Assembly (NCBI GenBank): GCA_003242885.1
Contig: QKMZ01000007.1
Location: 91,146-155,145, forward strand
DNA length: 64,000 nt
Direction: 5' to 3'
Origin: Candidatus Melainabacteria bacterium
GTDB taxonomy: Bacteria > Cyanobacteriota > Vampirovibrionia > Obscuribacterales > Obscuribacteraceae
The notes below the pieces were generated by a model. That model was given only the letters and a program-made list of their open reading frames with translations. It was not told the origin of the DNA and did not search any database. Of the stretch, positions 50,741-59,677 are shown piece by piece (positions within the stretch are counted from its first letter, which is position 1; each line of letters opens with the position of its first letter). A program made the position numbers and the translations under genes.

Positions 50741-51265
50741 ATGACAGTTGACGCCAATTCCAAATTGGAAACATTGAATGCCAAGTCGGCAAGCGAGGCT
50801 GCCGAAGATTTGGAGCGATGCTGCGGTTCGCGCGTCTGGGTAGAAAAGATGCTGAGCCGGCGCCCTTTTCAATCTGTAGATGAATTATTTTCCGCAGCCG
50901 ATGATATTTGGTTTAAACTTGCTCCCGAAGATTGGCTGGAAGCCTTTGCACATCATCCGAGAATCGGCGGTGATGTTGAAGCACTGAGAGCTAAATTCGC
51001 CTCCACTGCAAGCTGGGCAGAGAACGAGCAAAAGGGAGTTTCGCAAGCGACCGAGGATGTTTTGCACGCCCTTTCAAAACTCAATGACGAGTATTTTGAA
51101 AAGTATGGATACATTTTTATTGTTTGCGCCACAGGAAAATCCGCCCGGCAGATGCTCGATATCTTGAAGTCCAGATTGCTCAACGACAAAGACAACGAAT
51201 TGAAAGTGGCTGCCGGTGAACAAGCAAAAATCACAAAAATTAGACTGGAAAAACTGATTTCATGA
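50741..51265 (+). CDS. uraD: OHCU decarboxylase
   Basis: A 174-residue enzyme that decarboxylates 2-oxo-4-hydroxy-4-carboxy-5-ureidoimidazoline to S-allantoin. The catalytic His is in AHHPRIGG (H72); the substrate loop KGVSQATEDVLHALSKLNDEYFEKYGYIFIVCATGKSA is clearly recognisable. It is 6 bp after allB, and its end overlaps uraH by 4 nt (ATGA), so uraD and uraH are translationally coupled. Confidence 0.93.
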   Translation: MTVDANSKLETLNAKSASEAAEDLERCCGSRVWVEKMLSRRPFQSVDELFSAADDIWFKLAPEDWLEAFAHHPRIGGDVEALRAKFASTASWAENEQKGVSQATEDVLHALSKLNDEYFEKYGYIFIVCATGKSARQMLDILKSRLLNDKDNELKVAAGEQAKITKIRLEKLIS

Positions 51266-51603
51266 GCAAAATAACCTCACACGTTCTTGATGCGTCGCGC
51301 GGAAAACCAGCTCAGGGTGTTCCTCTAGTCTTAGAGCGAAACACTGATGGAAAGTGGGTGGAGCTTTCCAAAACATCGACAAATTCCGACGGTCGCGCAC
51401 CGGATTTATGGACAGATGGAATGAAATTGGATACAGGTATCTATCGACTCACATTCGATACCAAAAACTATTTTGACTCGATTGGTGTGAAGGGCTTCTA
51501 CCCCCACGTTGCGATTGTGTTTGAAATTGATGATGCAACACAGCACTACCATGTGCCGCTATTAATAAGTCCATTTAGTTATTCGACATACAGAGGCAGT
51601 TAG
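51262..51603 (+). CDS. uraH: 5-hydroxyisourate hydrolase (transthyretin-like)
   Basis: A 113-residue protein that hydrolyses 5-hydroxyisourate to OHCU, the step before UraD. It starts with SHVLDASRGKPAQGVPL (catalytic His), contains DGRAPDLW, has HYHVPLLISPFSYSTYRGS at the end, and finishes with the diagnostic YRGS. It is the usual length (about 110-115 aa). It overlaps uraD by 4 nt. Confidence 0.95.
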   Translation: MSKITSHVLDASRGKPAQGVPLVLERNTDGKWVELSKTSTNSDGRAPDLWTDGMKLDTGIYRLTFDTKNYFDSIGVKGFYPHVAIVFEIDDATQHYHVPLLISPFSYSTYRGS

Positions 51604-51627
51604 GCAAGGCAATAAGGAGATAAGGAC

Positions 51628-53082
51628 ATGAAAACTTCCCTAAACTCAGGGAACATCGGCGAAGTCTTCAGCAAGCTGGCAATCGCAAATAGAGAGTTCA
51701 ACGCTCAGCATCCCGGCGATTCCGGTGCAAGGCAAGCAGTCCACACCGTATATGGTGGCGCTCACTTGTTTAAATCAGACTCGGCCAAAAAGCTCGGTGT
51801 CCTTGCTCTGCGCTCATTAGATGAATATGCGCCCAATTTCGTTGTTTTTGCCAAAGCCCTTCAGTTGGAAGGGTGGGAACAACTTCCTGAAAATGAAGAG
51901 AAGATTTTGAAATTGGAGCCTTTGCTCACTGAGAACCCGGAAGGTGTAAGGAAAGAACGGCATCCAGCCTGGCTCGCACACACTGTTTATAGTCGCGTCA
52001 GAGAAAAACTCGAGCGCGAAGCGGTGGAAGATTTCCGCATCGACTTCGAAGATGGCTATGGCAATAGACCAGACTCCGAAGAAGATATGCACACGCAATT
52101 GGCTGCTCAAGAAGTAGCTAAAGGCATGAAAGATGGCACTCTTTCACCATTCATCGGGATTCGCATCAAGCCTTTTACGGAAGAACTTCGCGACAGAAGT
52201 GCACGTACCCTCGATATCTTTCTTACGACTTTGCTTGCTGAAACAGGCAACAAATTACCTGATAATTTTGTCGTCACCCTGCCTAAAGTGACAATCACAG
52301 AGCAGGTGACCGCAGCAATGGATTTGCTTGCTCTGATTGAAAAGAAGGTGGGCTTGCCCCACAACACAATCAAAATTGAATTGATGGTGGAAACGCCTCA
52401 ATCAATCATCAATGCAAAAGGTCAGTGTGCACTTCCTGAGTTTGTCAGAGCTGGAGAGGGTCGCTGCATCGGTTGCCACTTCGGTGTTTATGATTACACC
52501 GCGTCATCTAACATCACCGCAGCATATCAATCAATGGATCATCCATCCTGCGATTTTGCCCGCGAAATGATGCGTGTTTCACTGGCCGGAACAGGCTTGT
52601 GGCTTTCAGACGGTGCCACCAATGTGATGCCCGTGGGACCTAACCGTCCGGATGAAAACGGCAACCTGACAGAAGCCCAACGGCGCGAAAATGTAGAGAC
52701 TGTTCATCGCGCATGGAAGCTTGGATTCGACCATGTCAGACATTCGCTCAAACACGCATATTATCAGGGTTGGGATTTGCATCCTGCCCAGTTGCCTGTG
52801 CGTTATGCAGCCTGCTACTCCTTCTTCTTGGAAGGTCTCGAGCCGGCCAGTCTGCGCTTGAGAAGTTTTATAGAAAAGGCTGCCCAAGCCACTCTTGTCG
52901 GTGATGTGTTTGATGACGCAGCAACCGGACAAGGGTTGCTCAACTACTTCTTGCGTGCCATCAACTGTGGTGCCGTTTCAAAAGAAGAGGTCAAAGCGAC
53001 TGGACTGACCTTGGAAGAAATCTCGACTCGCTCCTTTCTCAGAATTTTGGAAGGCAGAAGAGAAAAGGTGCTAGCCAAGTAG
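51628..53082 (+). CDS. DUF6986 aldolase/citrate-lyase-like protein
   Basis: A 484-residue protein I recognise as the DUF6986 group (HpcH/HpaI-like TIM barrel; often annotated, without proof, as a phosphoenolpyruvate kinase). The barrel motifs are FRIDFEDGYGNRPDSEED (near 133-150; cf. D-x-EDAV of citrate lyase beta), LPKVTI, IELMVETPQSIINA and FGVYDYTASSNI (near 291; cf. FG-x-x-D). The family is about 380-480 aa. It lies 24 bp after uraH, so it belongs to the ureide operon. A C-C-bond-cleaving role on the glyoxylate or ureidoglycolate side of the pathway is inference. An exact CACC-N6-GGTG copy lies at 51744, inside its N-terminal region. Confidence 0.78.
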   Translation: MKTSLNSGNIGEVFSKLAIANREFNAQHPGDSGARQAVHTVYGGAHLFKSDSAKKLGVLALRSLDEYAPNFVVFAKALQLEGWEQLPENEEKILKLEPLLTENPEGVRKERHPAWLAHTVYSRVREKLEREAVEDFRIDFEDGYGNRPDSEEDMHTQLAAQEVAKGMKDGTLSPFIGIRIKPFTEELRDRSARTLDIFLTTLLAETGNKLPDNFVVTLPKVTITEQVTAAMDLLALIEKKVGLPHNTIKIELMVETPQSIINAKGQCALPEFVRAGEGRCIGCHFGVYDYTASSNITAAYQSMDHPSCDFAREMMRVSLAGTGLWLSDGATNVMPVGPNRPDENGNLTEAQRRENVETVHRAWKLGFDHVRHSLKHAYYQGWDLHPAQLPVRYAACYSFFLEGLEPASLRLRSFIEKAAQATLVGDVFDDAATGQGLLNYFLRAINCGAVSKEEVKATGLTLEEISTRSFLRILEGRREKVLAK

Positions 53083-53241
53083 GCGGATTCAAACAAAGTC
53101 ACGAGTGAGCTTTATTAGTGGCCCCCTTGCCGCCTATACGTTGTCATTTTAAGGAAAACGGCGAACAATTTTCGGATTTCGAGGCCATTTAAAGTCATAA
53201 GCTGACGGCATGGTGGTACAAAGTACTAGGTTTGTCGCCGT

Positions 53242-54918
53242 TTGGTATTGACATTGCATAAGTCATCCTGGACGCCTCTAAAAGTCGCGTCCGTCGTCAA
53301 TCCTACTGAAGTGGACCTGGAGCAGGTCCTGAATCTTGCCCGCCAAAATCTTGGTCGCCCGGTGGAATTGCCTTTCGGGACCGGCAAAGGTTATTTGCTT
53401 ACGGCTATTACTCCACCCGACCCGTCCGGCATGAACCGGGTCAGCTACATAGAGTGGACCCTTATTGATGTCGAAAATTCCCATTTGCCGCCTCTTTGGT
53501 CTCACAGGACCACGGATTTGGCGGTTCTTCTAGGCATGATTCACCTGGAGATTTCCAAGAATTCCTCAGCCGGTATCCCAGCCCAGTCTGCTCCAGGCGC
53601 GAGTCTGATGACCAGTCAGGAAATGCCGTCCGGCGGCTTTCTACAGCAGATCAATTCAAGCCCCGGCCTGCCTATACAGCCGCCGCAACACCACAATTCA
53701 ATGCAACCGATGCACGGCGGTGGGATGCCTGACACAGGCAATGCTGCCAGCGGAACTTATGCGACTTTTGGAGTTAATCTTTCCGGAGAATTGGAAGACG
53801 TCGATCTGTTCGGTGTATTGCAGTCGGTCTCAATCTGCAAAATGACTGGCAGGCTAGAAATTGTGGAAGGCATGCGTCAGATAGAGCTTTTCTTTGAAGA
53901 AGGCACGCCTGTTCATGCGACAAAAGAAGATGCGCTTCTTGTCGAAGGGCAGAGTGCGCATAAAGGCTATGACGTTGTACTCGAGTCTCTTCTCTGGAAG
54001 AGGGGCAAATTCTCTTTTGCCTCGAAGATCGTTGCCAAAGAGAAGACCGTAACTAAGCGAATGGACGCACTTCTGGTCGAAGCTGCTGCCCTGCGCGATC
54101 AAAAGCAAGAGTTGGAAAAGCGCGGATTCGATGATGATGCGCCAATCTACAAGACCAACCCCACGATGAGCGAGCAAGAGTTTGAAGCTCTAGCGCGCGC
54201 TGGCGGAGTGCCTGCTGATTTGAACGTGCAGAAGACCATCTACAGTAAGATGAAGCCAGGCGAAACCATGCACGATTTCCTCGCGCGTATGCCAATGCCG
54301 ATGGGCGTGTGGCTGCCCGCCGTCTTCAACATGACCATGCAAAATATCATCACCCCCAAAGGAAAAACAGGGCAGCCTGTTTTCCAGAGTACGGGCGCGA
54401 TCGATTTTTCTATCATCGATAATGCTTTCCACGAAATCCTGCGTCCCGAGACGGACATGCTCAGCTATCCGCTCTTCTTGTTGTTTGTGCAAAGGGAGCA
54501 TAAGCGCAGCGCCCGTACGCGGACTGGTTATTCTGTAGTTATTTTTGATGTGAAGCAAAACGGACTTTTGCCGGCTGGCAAGCACTTGAGACGCGTCGTG
54601 AAAGCCTTCAATTTGGTGAAAGGAGAACTCGATCTAGTCGGGCACTTTCAGACTCTCGAGTTCGGTTTTATCCTTCCATTCAGCAATGGTGAAAAGGCGC
54701 TTGGACTGTGCCGCAATCTCGTCAAAACTCTGGCTGATCTGCCGGACGAAGTTGAAGAAAGCGAACTAGCTTCCGAGCCTCAAGAGCCTGAAGCACCGCT
54801 TAAGCTGTCATTCGGCGTTGTCTCTGTTCCGGAAGATTCGACAGATCTGACTAAAGCAATTTTGCTTGCTCAATCCAATCGGCTCACCAAAGCGCAAGGA
54901 CGTTATTTCGAGGCGTAA
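53242..54918 (+). CDS. DUF4388 protein with degenerate GGDEF-like C-terminus
   Basis: A 558-residue soluble protein. Residues 1-110 have no clear family, 110-170 are Gln/Pro/Gly-rich, and 178-285 form a DUF4388/PATAN domain (GELEDVDLFGVLQSVSICK, GRLEIVEGMRQIELFFEEGTPVHA). Residues near 410-556 have the layout of a diguanylate cyclase (YSVVIFDVKQN..., GHFQTLEFGFILPFSNG, LKLSFGVVSVPEDS, QSNRLTKAQGR), but the GGDEF signature is TLEFG, so it cannot be catalytically normal. It may be a c-di-GMP- or protein-binding effector. The start is uncertain (TTG 53242, or later TTGs). Its 3' end overlaps mtnA by 16 bp. Confidence 0.65.
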   Translation: MVLTLHKSSWTPLKVASVVNPTEVDLEQVLNLARQNLGRPVELPFGTGKGYLLTAITPPDPSGMNRVSYIEWTLIDVENSHLPPLWSHRTTDLAVLLGMIHLEISKNSSAGIPAQSAPGASLMTSQEMPSGGFLQQINSSPGLPIQPPQHHNSMQPMHGGGMPDTGNAASGTYATFGVNLSGELEDVDLFGVLQSVSICKMTGRLEIVEGMRQIELFFEEGTPVHATKEDALLVEGQSAHKGYDVVLESLLWKRGKFSFASKIVAKEKTVTKRMDALLVEAAALRDQKQELEKRGFDDDAPIYKTNPTMSEQEFEALARAGGVPADLNVQKTIYSKMKPGETMHDFLARMPMPMGVWLPAVFNMTMQNIITPKGKTGQPVFQSTGAIDFSIIDNAFHEILRPETDMLSYPLFLLFVQREHKRSARTRTGYSVVIFDVKQNGLLPAGKHLRRVVKAFNLVKGELDLVGHFQTLEFGFILPFSNGEKALGLCRNLVKTLADLPDEVEESELASEPQEPEAPLKLSFGVVSVPEDSTDLTKAILLAQSNRLTKAQGRYFEA

Positions 54919-55994
54919 TTTCGCGCTAAGGCTTCTTTTATAGATTGCGTGTAAGGCTGGCTGAGCACGCCTTCTTCTGTAATGATGCCTTTGATCAAAT
55001 GATTAGGAGTGACATCGAATGCCGGATTTAGCGCGTCTGCACCTTTTACTGTCACAGATATTCCTTCGATGTTTCGCACTTCGTCTTTATTTCGAAATTC
55101 AATCGGTATCTCGGCGCCGGTTTGAATATCAGGGTCGAATGTCGAAAGAGGTGCGGCAATGTAGAAAGGAATACCATGGTGATGCGCCAAAACAGCTAAA
55201 GAGTATGTTCCTATCTTGTTTGCCGCATCACCGTTTGCTGCAATTCTGTCGGCGCCGGTGATGACCATATCCACATCGCCTTTGTTCATCAAATAACCGG
55301 ACATGTTGTCGCAGATCAATGTTGCCGGAATGCCGTCTTGATTTAATTCCCACATGGTTAGTTTCGAGCCCTGATTGCGCGGTCTTGTTTCATCGACAAA
55401 GACCTGCGGCTTCAAACCATTCAAATGCGCGGATCTGATGACGCCCAGCGCTGTTCCCCATCCGCAAGTGGCGAGCGAACCGGCATTGCAATGCGTGATG
55501 ATGCGCGCTGCATCTGGAACAACAGCTTGACCGAATTCGCTGAGTTTCTTATTTCGCTCCAGGTGATCCTGCAGCATGCTCTCGGCGAACTGGAATATCT
55601 TGGCGGCGAAATCTTTGCTGGTAAGCCCGTCTTTGAGTAGTTGCTGCGCGTAAAGATGAACTTCGCCTGTTGCCCATTTTAGATTGACCGCAGTCGGTCG
55701 AGTTGCATCAAGCTTCTCTTTGACTTCATTCAATTCAATCAGCGTGGGCAGAGAGTTTCGATTCAAAGTTAGATCTCTCAGATGAGCAGCCATCGAGAGT
55801 CCGGCCGCTACTCCAATAGACGGAGCTCCTCTTACTACCATATCGACAATTGCAAAACACATCTGATCCAGAGCGGTAGCGTCGAAGTATTCGGTCGCAT
55901 CAGGCAATTTGCGCTGGTCAATCAGGATAATCTTGCCGTCCTTGGTGTGAACCGGCATGGTTCCTTCGTTCAGTTTGATTGCTTCCATAATCAT
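54903..55994 (-). CDS. mtnA: Methylthioribose-1-phosphate isomerase
   Basis: A 363-residue enzyme of the methionine salvage pathway that isomerises MTR-1-P to MTRu-1-P. It has the usual VRGAPSIGVAAG (near 55-66), the catalytic Cys in ITHCNAGSLATCGWGTALG, DETRPRNQGSKLT and the catalytic Asp in ITGADRIAANGDAANKIGT. The length is normal. It ends inside the convergent DUF4388 gene. It lies 135 bp after ftsZ on the same strand, with a terminator between, so it is probably separately transcribed. Confidence 0.95.
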   Translation of the reverse strand: MIMEAIKLNEGTMPVHTKDGKIILIDQRKLPDATEYFDATALDQMCFAIVDMVVRGAPSIGVAAGLSMAAHLRDLTLNRNSLPTLIELNEVKEKLDATRPTAVNLKWATGEVHLYAQQLLKDGLTSKDFAAKIFQFAESMLQDHLERNKKLSEFGQAVVPDAARIITHCNAGSLATCGWGTALGVIRSAHLNGLKPQVFVDETRPRNQGSKLTMWELNQDGIPATLICDNMSGYLMNKGDVDMVITGADRIAANGDAANKIGTYSLAVLAHHHGIPFYIAAPLSTFDPDIQTGAEIPIEFRNKDEVRNIEGISVTVKGADALNPAFDVTPNHLIKGIITEEGVLSQPYTQSIKEALARNYASK

Positions 55995-56067
55995 CGATCC
56001 TGCAAGTGTTTCTTTTGAACGCCAATAACTGCTGCAGGCTGTGATTATCTCATGTGTAAGAAAGACA

Positions 56068-56091
56068 AAGACCGGACTTTCGCCCGGTCTT
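56068..56091 (-). terminator. Rho-independent terminator after ftsZ
   Basis: AAGACCGG (56068-56075) and CCGGTCTT (56084-56091) form a perfect 8-bp stem with an 8-nt loop. On the minus strand TGTCTTTCTT follows. It lies 39 bp after the ftsZ stop. Confidence 0.78.
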
Positions 56092-56129
56092 CAATTCTTT
56101 TCTGCGCTAGGCGCAATTTCGGAATTCGC

Positions 56130-57257
56130 TTAGTTTTTCGGTCCGCGAGACTTGAGGAATTCGGGTATGTCAAGGATGTCGCTGCCAATCGGCTTTTGCT
56201 GCGGTCTCGACTCTTGTTGATATTGCTGTTGAGCGCGAGGCTGTGGTGCAGACATTGCTGGTTGACGTGGCTGCTGGTTTTGCTGAACCATATCAAAGCC
56301 GGTGGCGATGACGGTGATCAGCACTTCGCCGTGCAGTCTGTCGTCGAGTACAGCTCCGAAGATGATGTTGGCATCATCAGATACTGCTGAGTAGATGACA
56401 TTGGCTGCTTCTTGAACTTCGTGCAAGGTGAGGTCTGGTCCGCCGGTGACCGAGAAGATAACACCCGATGCACCGTCAATGGTGCACTCGAGCAGTGGGC
56501 TGTTGATAGCATTGCGTGCTGCTTCGACAGCTCTGCCTTCGCCGGTTGCGCGACCAACGCCCATAAGAGCGCTGCCCGCAGTCGCCATAATCGCTTTGAC
56601 GTCTGCAAAGTCTACGTTGATCAAGCCAGGGACGGTGATGATATCGGAGATACCTTGTACACCTTGCATTAGTACTTTGTCGGCTTCGACGAATGCTTCT
56701 TGCATGGAGGCGCGGTGATCGACGACTTCAAGCAGTCTTTGGTTGGGGATTACGATCAGCGTGTCGACGCGTGATTTGATTTCTTGGATGCCGTTTTCGG
56801 CTTGATTCATGCGGCGCTTGCCTTCGAAAAGGAAAGGTCTGGAGACTACGCCGACGGTTAGAGCGCCGATTTCTCTTGCTACTTCAGCAACGATAGGTGC
56901 TGCACCGGTGCCGGTGCCACCACCCATACCTGCTGCGATAAATACCATGTCTGCGCCCTGGAGAGCTGCTGCGATGTCCTCGCGGCTTTCTTCTGCGCCT
57001 TTGGTGCCGATCGTCGGATTGCCGCCGGCTCCTAATCCTCTGGTCAGTTTTGCACCGATTTGCAAGCGATTTTTCGCTGCTGACAAATCGAGCGCCTGGG
57101 CGTCAGTATTGCAAGCCCAGAATTCAACCCCGTTGAGACCCGCTTGGATCATGCGGTTGACAGCGTTGGAGCCGGCCCCGCCGACACCTACAACCTTGAT
57201 GTTGGCTTTGATCTCCAACTTTGCCTTATCGTCTTTTTTCTCGTTACGCTCAAGCAC
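56130..57257 (-). CDS. ftsZ: Cell division protein FtsZ
   Basis: A 375-residue tubulin homologue that forms the division ring. GTP-binding motifs are VGVGGAGSNAVNRMI, GGGTGTGAAP (near 105-115) and the T7 loop NVDFADVKAIM. A Gln/Pro-rich linker of about 40 residues ends in DILDIPEFLKSRG, the C-terminal peptide that binds FtsA/SepF/ZipA. The start is GTG 57257, supported by GAGGG about 9 nt upstream. A 336-bp leader or promoter region precedes it; ftsA and ftsQ are not adjacent. Confidence 0.97.
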   Translation of the reverse strand: MLERNEKKDDKAKLEIKANIKVVGVGGAGSNAVNRMIQAGLNGVEFWACNTDAQALDLSAAKNRLQIGAKLTRGLGAGGNPTIGTKGAEESREDIAAALQGADMVFIAAGMGGGTGTGAAPIVAEVAREIGALTVGVVSRPFLFEGKRRMNQAENGIQEIKSRVDTLIVIPNQRLLEVVDHRASMQEAFVEADKVLMQGVQGISDIITVPGLINVDFADVKAIMATAGSALMGVGRATGEGRAVEAARNAINSPLLECTIDGASGVIFSVTGGPDLTLHEVQEAANVIYSAVSDDANIIFGAVLDDRLHGEVLITVIATGFDMVQQNQQPRQPAMSAPQPRAQQQYQQESRPQQKPIGSDILDIPEFLKSRGPKN

Positions 57258-57593
57258 GACGCGTAGCCCTCATGGAATATATACAGTTGAAATACCTTAG
57301 TAGAATCTGGACTAGAAGCAGGACAGGTTGTGCCGTTCACGAAGGAACTGCGCTCCAGAGGCCCAGTCGATAGGCTTTCGACTAGGCTATCGTAAGGCGT
57401 ATTCTGGCTATTTGCAATAATGTGCAGCGCTTATGTAGTTAACCTTATCCAAGGCAATAGCCGCGCACAGTAGTCCGTAAAACGGTTGCCAGTACCTAGC
57501 CTGTGGACGCGCTTTACTCCCCCAAAACTCGCATTTTGCAGTCTTCTTATATTTTGATAAATTCAATATATGTAAAGCAAAAGAGCGAAAGAA
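57258..57593. other. 336-bp region upstream of ftsZ
   Basis: No gene. It contains CGATAG/CTATCG (57368-57373 and 57387-57392; 6-bp stem, 13-nt loop) and a small CCGT-AAA-ACGG hairpin near 57475. On the minus strand TATATT about 25 nt before the ftsZ start could be a -10. The A/T-rich part next to the TPR gene may hold its transcription end. Confidence 0.4.
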
Positions 57594-58418
57594 CTACTTA
57601 GCTTTCGCCTCGGCAGTCTTTATCTTTTGCAACGTCTCTTTGCACGCCTTGTTGTCGGGAGCCAGGTCGCATGCGGTTTGCGCCGATTTCACTGCTTCTG
57701 CAAAGCGGTGGTCGGAAGCCAGCACCCCGGCGAGCATTCTGTGAGCTTCAGAATTTTTCTTGTCCAGCTCAACACATCGTTGCAAATACGTCGCTGCTTC
57801 TTTTGCATTGCCTGACATCGCATAGGCACTGCCCAGATAAAAATTGGCATCCGGATCGTTGGGAGCAAGCGCAACCGCCTTCTTCTCTTCTTCAATCTGC
57901 GCATCGATGTCTCCGCGCGTTCCGAGCGCAGCTCCGAGATCTCTGTGCGCTGCTGCGTGATCGGCTTTCAGCTTGATTGCTTGCTTGAAGGAAGCAACCG
58001 CCTCTTCCGGCTTGTCCATGCGCAGCAAGAGTTGACCCAGTCTGTGATGCACATCTGGATTGTTGGGATCGAGCTTGGCAGCGTCTCTCATCGCCTGAGC
58101 TGCTTCCAGCATGTTGCCTTCGCGCATCAATACACGTGCCAGCCCGAAATGCGCTTCCGACTCATTGGGCTCGAGTTTGATAGCTTCTTTGAATTGTTCT
58201 TCGGCCTTTTTCAACTCGCCTTGCATGAGATAGGCTCTGCCGAGTTTGACGCGATTCTTTTGATTCTTGGGATTTTGCTCGATGGCTGCTTCGTAGCGGA
58301 ATACGGCATTCTTGATGTCTTCTTCGTCTTGATCGGCAGCCTGAGCCACTTGGGGAAGGACGCCGTTGAAGGCGAACGCCGAAAGTGCCAGCATGGTCAG
58401 CAATTGACGGTATCTCAT
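57594..58418 (-). CDS. Secreted TPR protein
   Basis: A 274-residue protein with a signal peptide (near 5-27, ending VAQAA) and six TPR units of 34 residues (for example AHFGLARVLMREGNMLEAAQAMRDAAKLDPNN). No other domain. Likely a periplasmic adaptor. It starts 9 bp after the upstream TPR gene, so the two form one transcript. Confidence 0.82.
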   Translation of the reverse strand: MRYRQLLTMLALSAFAFNGVLPQVAQAADQDEEDIKNAVFRYEAAIEQNPKNQKNRVKLGRAYLMQGELKKAEEQFKEAIKLEPNESEAHFGLARVLMREGNMLEAAQAMRDAAKLDPNNPDVHHRLGQLLLRMDKPEEAVASFKQAIKLKADHAAAHRDLGAALGTRGDIDAQIEEEKKAVALAPNDPDANFYLGSAYAMSGNAKEAATYLQRCVELDKKNSEAHRMLAGVLASDHRFAEAVKSAQTACDLAPDNKACKETLQKIKTAEAKAK

Positions 58419-58427
58419 TTGGTTCTA

Positions 58428-59402
58428 CTACCTCACAGTCAGCTTTTGTCGTTGTTTGGCTGCCTTCCCATTCAGGAGCCTTTCCAGTGCGGCTCTTGTT
58501 TCAGGAGCCTTGGGATTGATTTGAATTGCCTGACGGAAAGCTTCGAGAGCTTCCGTTTCTTTGCCTTCCTTTTCCAGTGCTTCACCGAGCGTCAGATAGG
58601 CCCAGTGGTTTGAAGGCAGATACTTTATTGCGAGCTTCTCCAGTCCGACAGCGGATCTTATATTGTTTTGGTCGTTTTTTTGCAAAAGGCAGCGCCCTAA
58701 CTCCAGATATGTGAAGGACAATTTTGCGTCATCTGGCTTGGGTTTGAGCAAGAGAATCGTGGCGTATTTTTCTTTCGCTTCATCGATGTTTCCTTTCTCT
58801 CTAAGCGCTCCGCCTAGATTGAAAAGCGCCTCGACAGAATTCGGCTCTTTCTTCTGTACGATCTGAAACTGCTCTATCGCTTGATCAAGCAGCCCAATCT
58901 TTTGCATGCAAATGCCGAGATTGCCGCGCGATACGAGATCTTCAGGCTGTGCATCCACTACTTGCTTCAGTTGCCCGCCTGCTTCGTCATAACTGCCACG
59001 TTTCATAAAAATGACAGCCATCTCTTTTCTGGCGTCAATCAAGCTGGGGTCGTGATTAAGAGCTTCGAGAAATTCCGAAACAGCTTTGTCTTCGTTGCCC
59101 AGCCTCGCCAAACTGCGTCCGTACTCAAAGTGACTGATACCAGACTCTGCGTTTTTCTCGACTGCTTGCCGGAAAAGCTCGCACGCCGGCTGGAATTGAC
59201 CGGAAAGAAACAGTTTGCGCCCGGTCTCCAGTAGTTTTTCTGATGGATCTTCTTTGGGCTTAACGCTGAAGAATTGCGGTTTGCCAAGGGCTGGCTCGAT
59301 TATTGGCGAAAAACACACAAATCCTGCGCACGCCGATAGTATGAGCGGTAATGCCAACCCATATATAAAATGTTTGTGCTTTGAATTGCCTTTCGACTTC
59401 AT
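58428..59402 (-). CDS. Secreted or lipid-anchored TPR protein
   Basis: A 324-residue protein with an N-terminal hydrophobic segment (near 10-30, LALPLILSACAGFVCF). It contains LSAC, which fits a lipobox (L-[AS]-[AG]-C), so a lipoprotein is possible. Six or seven TPR units follow from residue 50. Transcribed with the 274-residue TPR protein. The predicted anchor distinguishes it from the fully soluble neighbour. Confidence 0.78.
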   Translation of the reverse strand: MKSKGNSKHKHFIYGLALPLILSACAGFVCFSPIIEPALGKPQFFSVKPKEDPSEKLLETGRKLFLSGQFQPACELFRQAVEKNAESGISHFEYGRSLARLGNEDKAVSEFLEALNHDPSLIDARKEMAVIFMKRGSYDEAGGQLKQVVDAQPEDLVSRGNLGICMQKIGLLDQAIEQFQIVQKKEPNSVEALFNLGGALREKGNIDEAKEKYATILLLKPKPDDAKLSFTYLELGRCLLQKNDQNNIRSAVGLEKLAIKYLPSNHWAYLTLGEALEKEGKETEALEAFRQAIQINPKAPETRAALERLLNGKAAKQRQKLTVR

Positions 59403-59677
59403 TTGGATATATCTGGCTCGACTCTTTTCTGCTTTCGCTTAAAACTTTGATGACAGCAGCGATTCAGCTTAAGTGATGTGAAGTCGCCATTATATGGGGG
59501 TACCTCCTGTCAAAACCTGTTTCAGAGTCACCTAATCAGATTGAAATGTATAAATCGCTATAACCTTCCTACAACGAGTAAACTTGCATTTGTACTCCTT
59601 AATGAAGCTGCTTTGCAGCCTTGAGCATTTAACGGTTTTTCAAACGGCGTCCCCTCTCGGTATCCAGGCAAAGTTTC
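59403..59677. other. 275-bp divergent region upstream of TPR and DUF445 genes
   Basis: No gene. It contains several A/T-rich -10-like strings (for example TATAAA near 59551) but no convincing pair with a -35. No repeat or strong hairpin seen. Confidence 0.35.
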
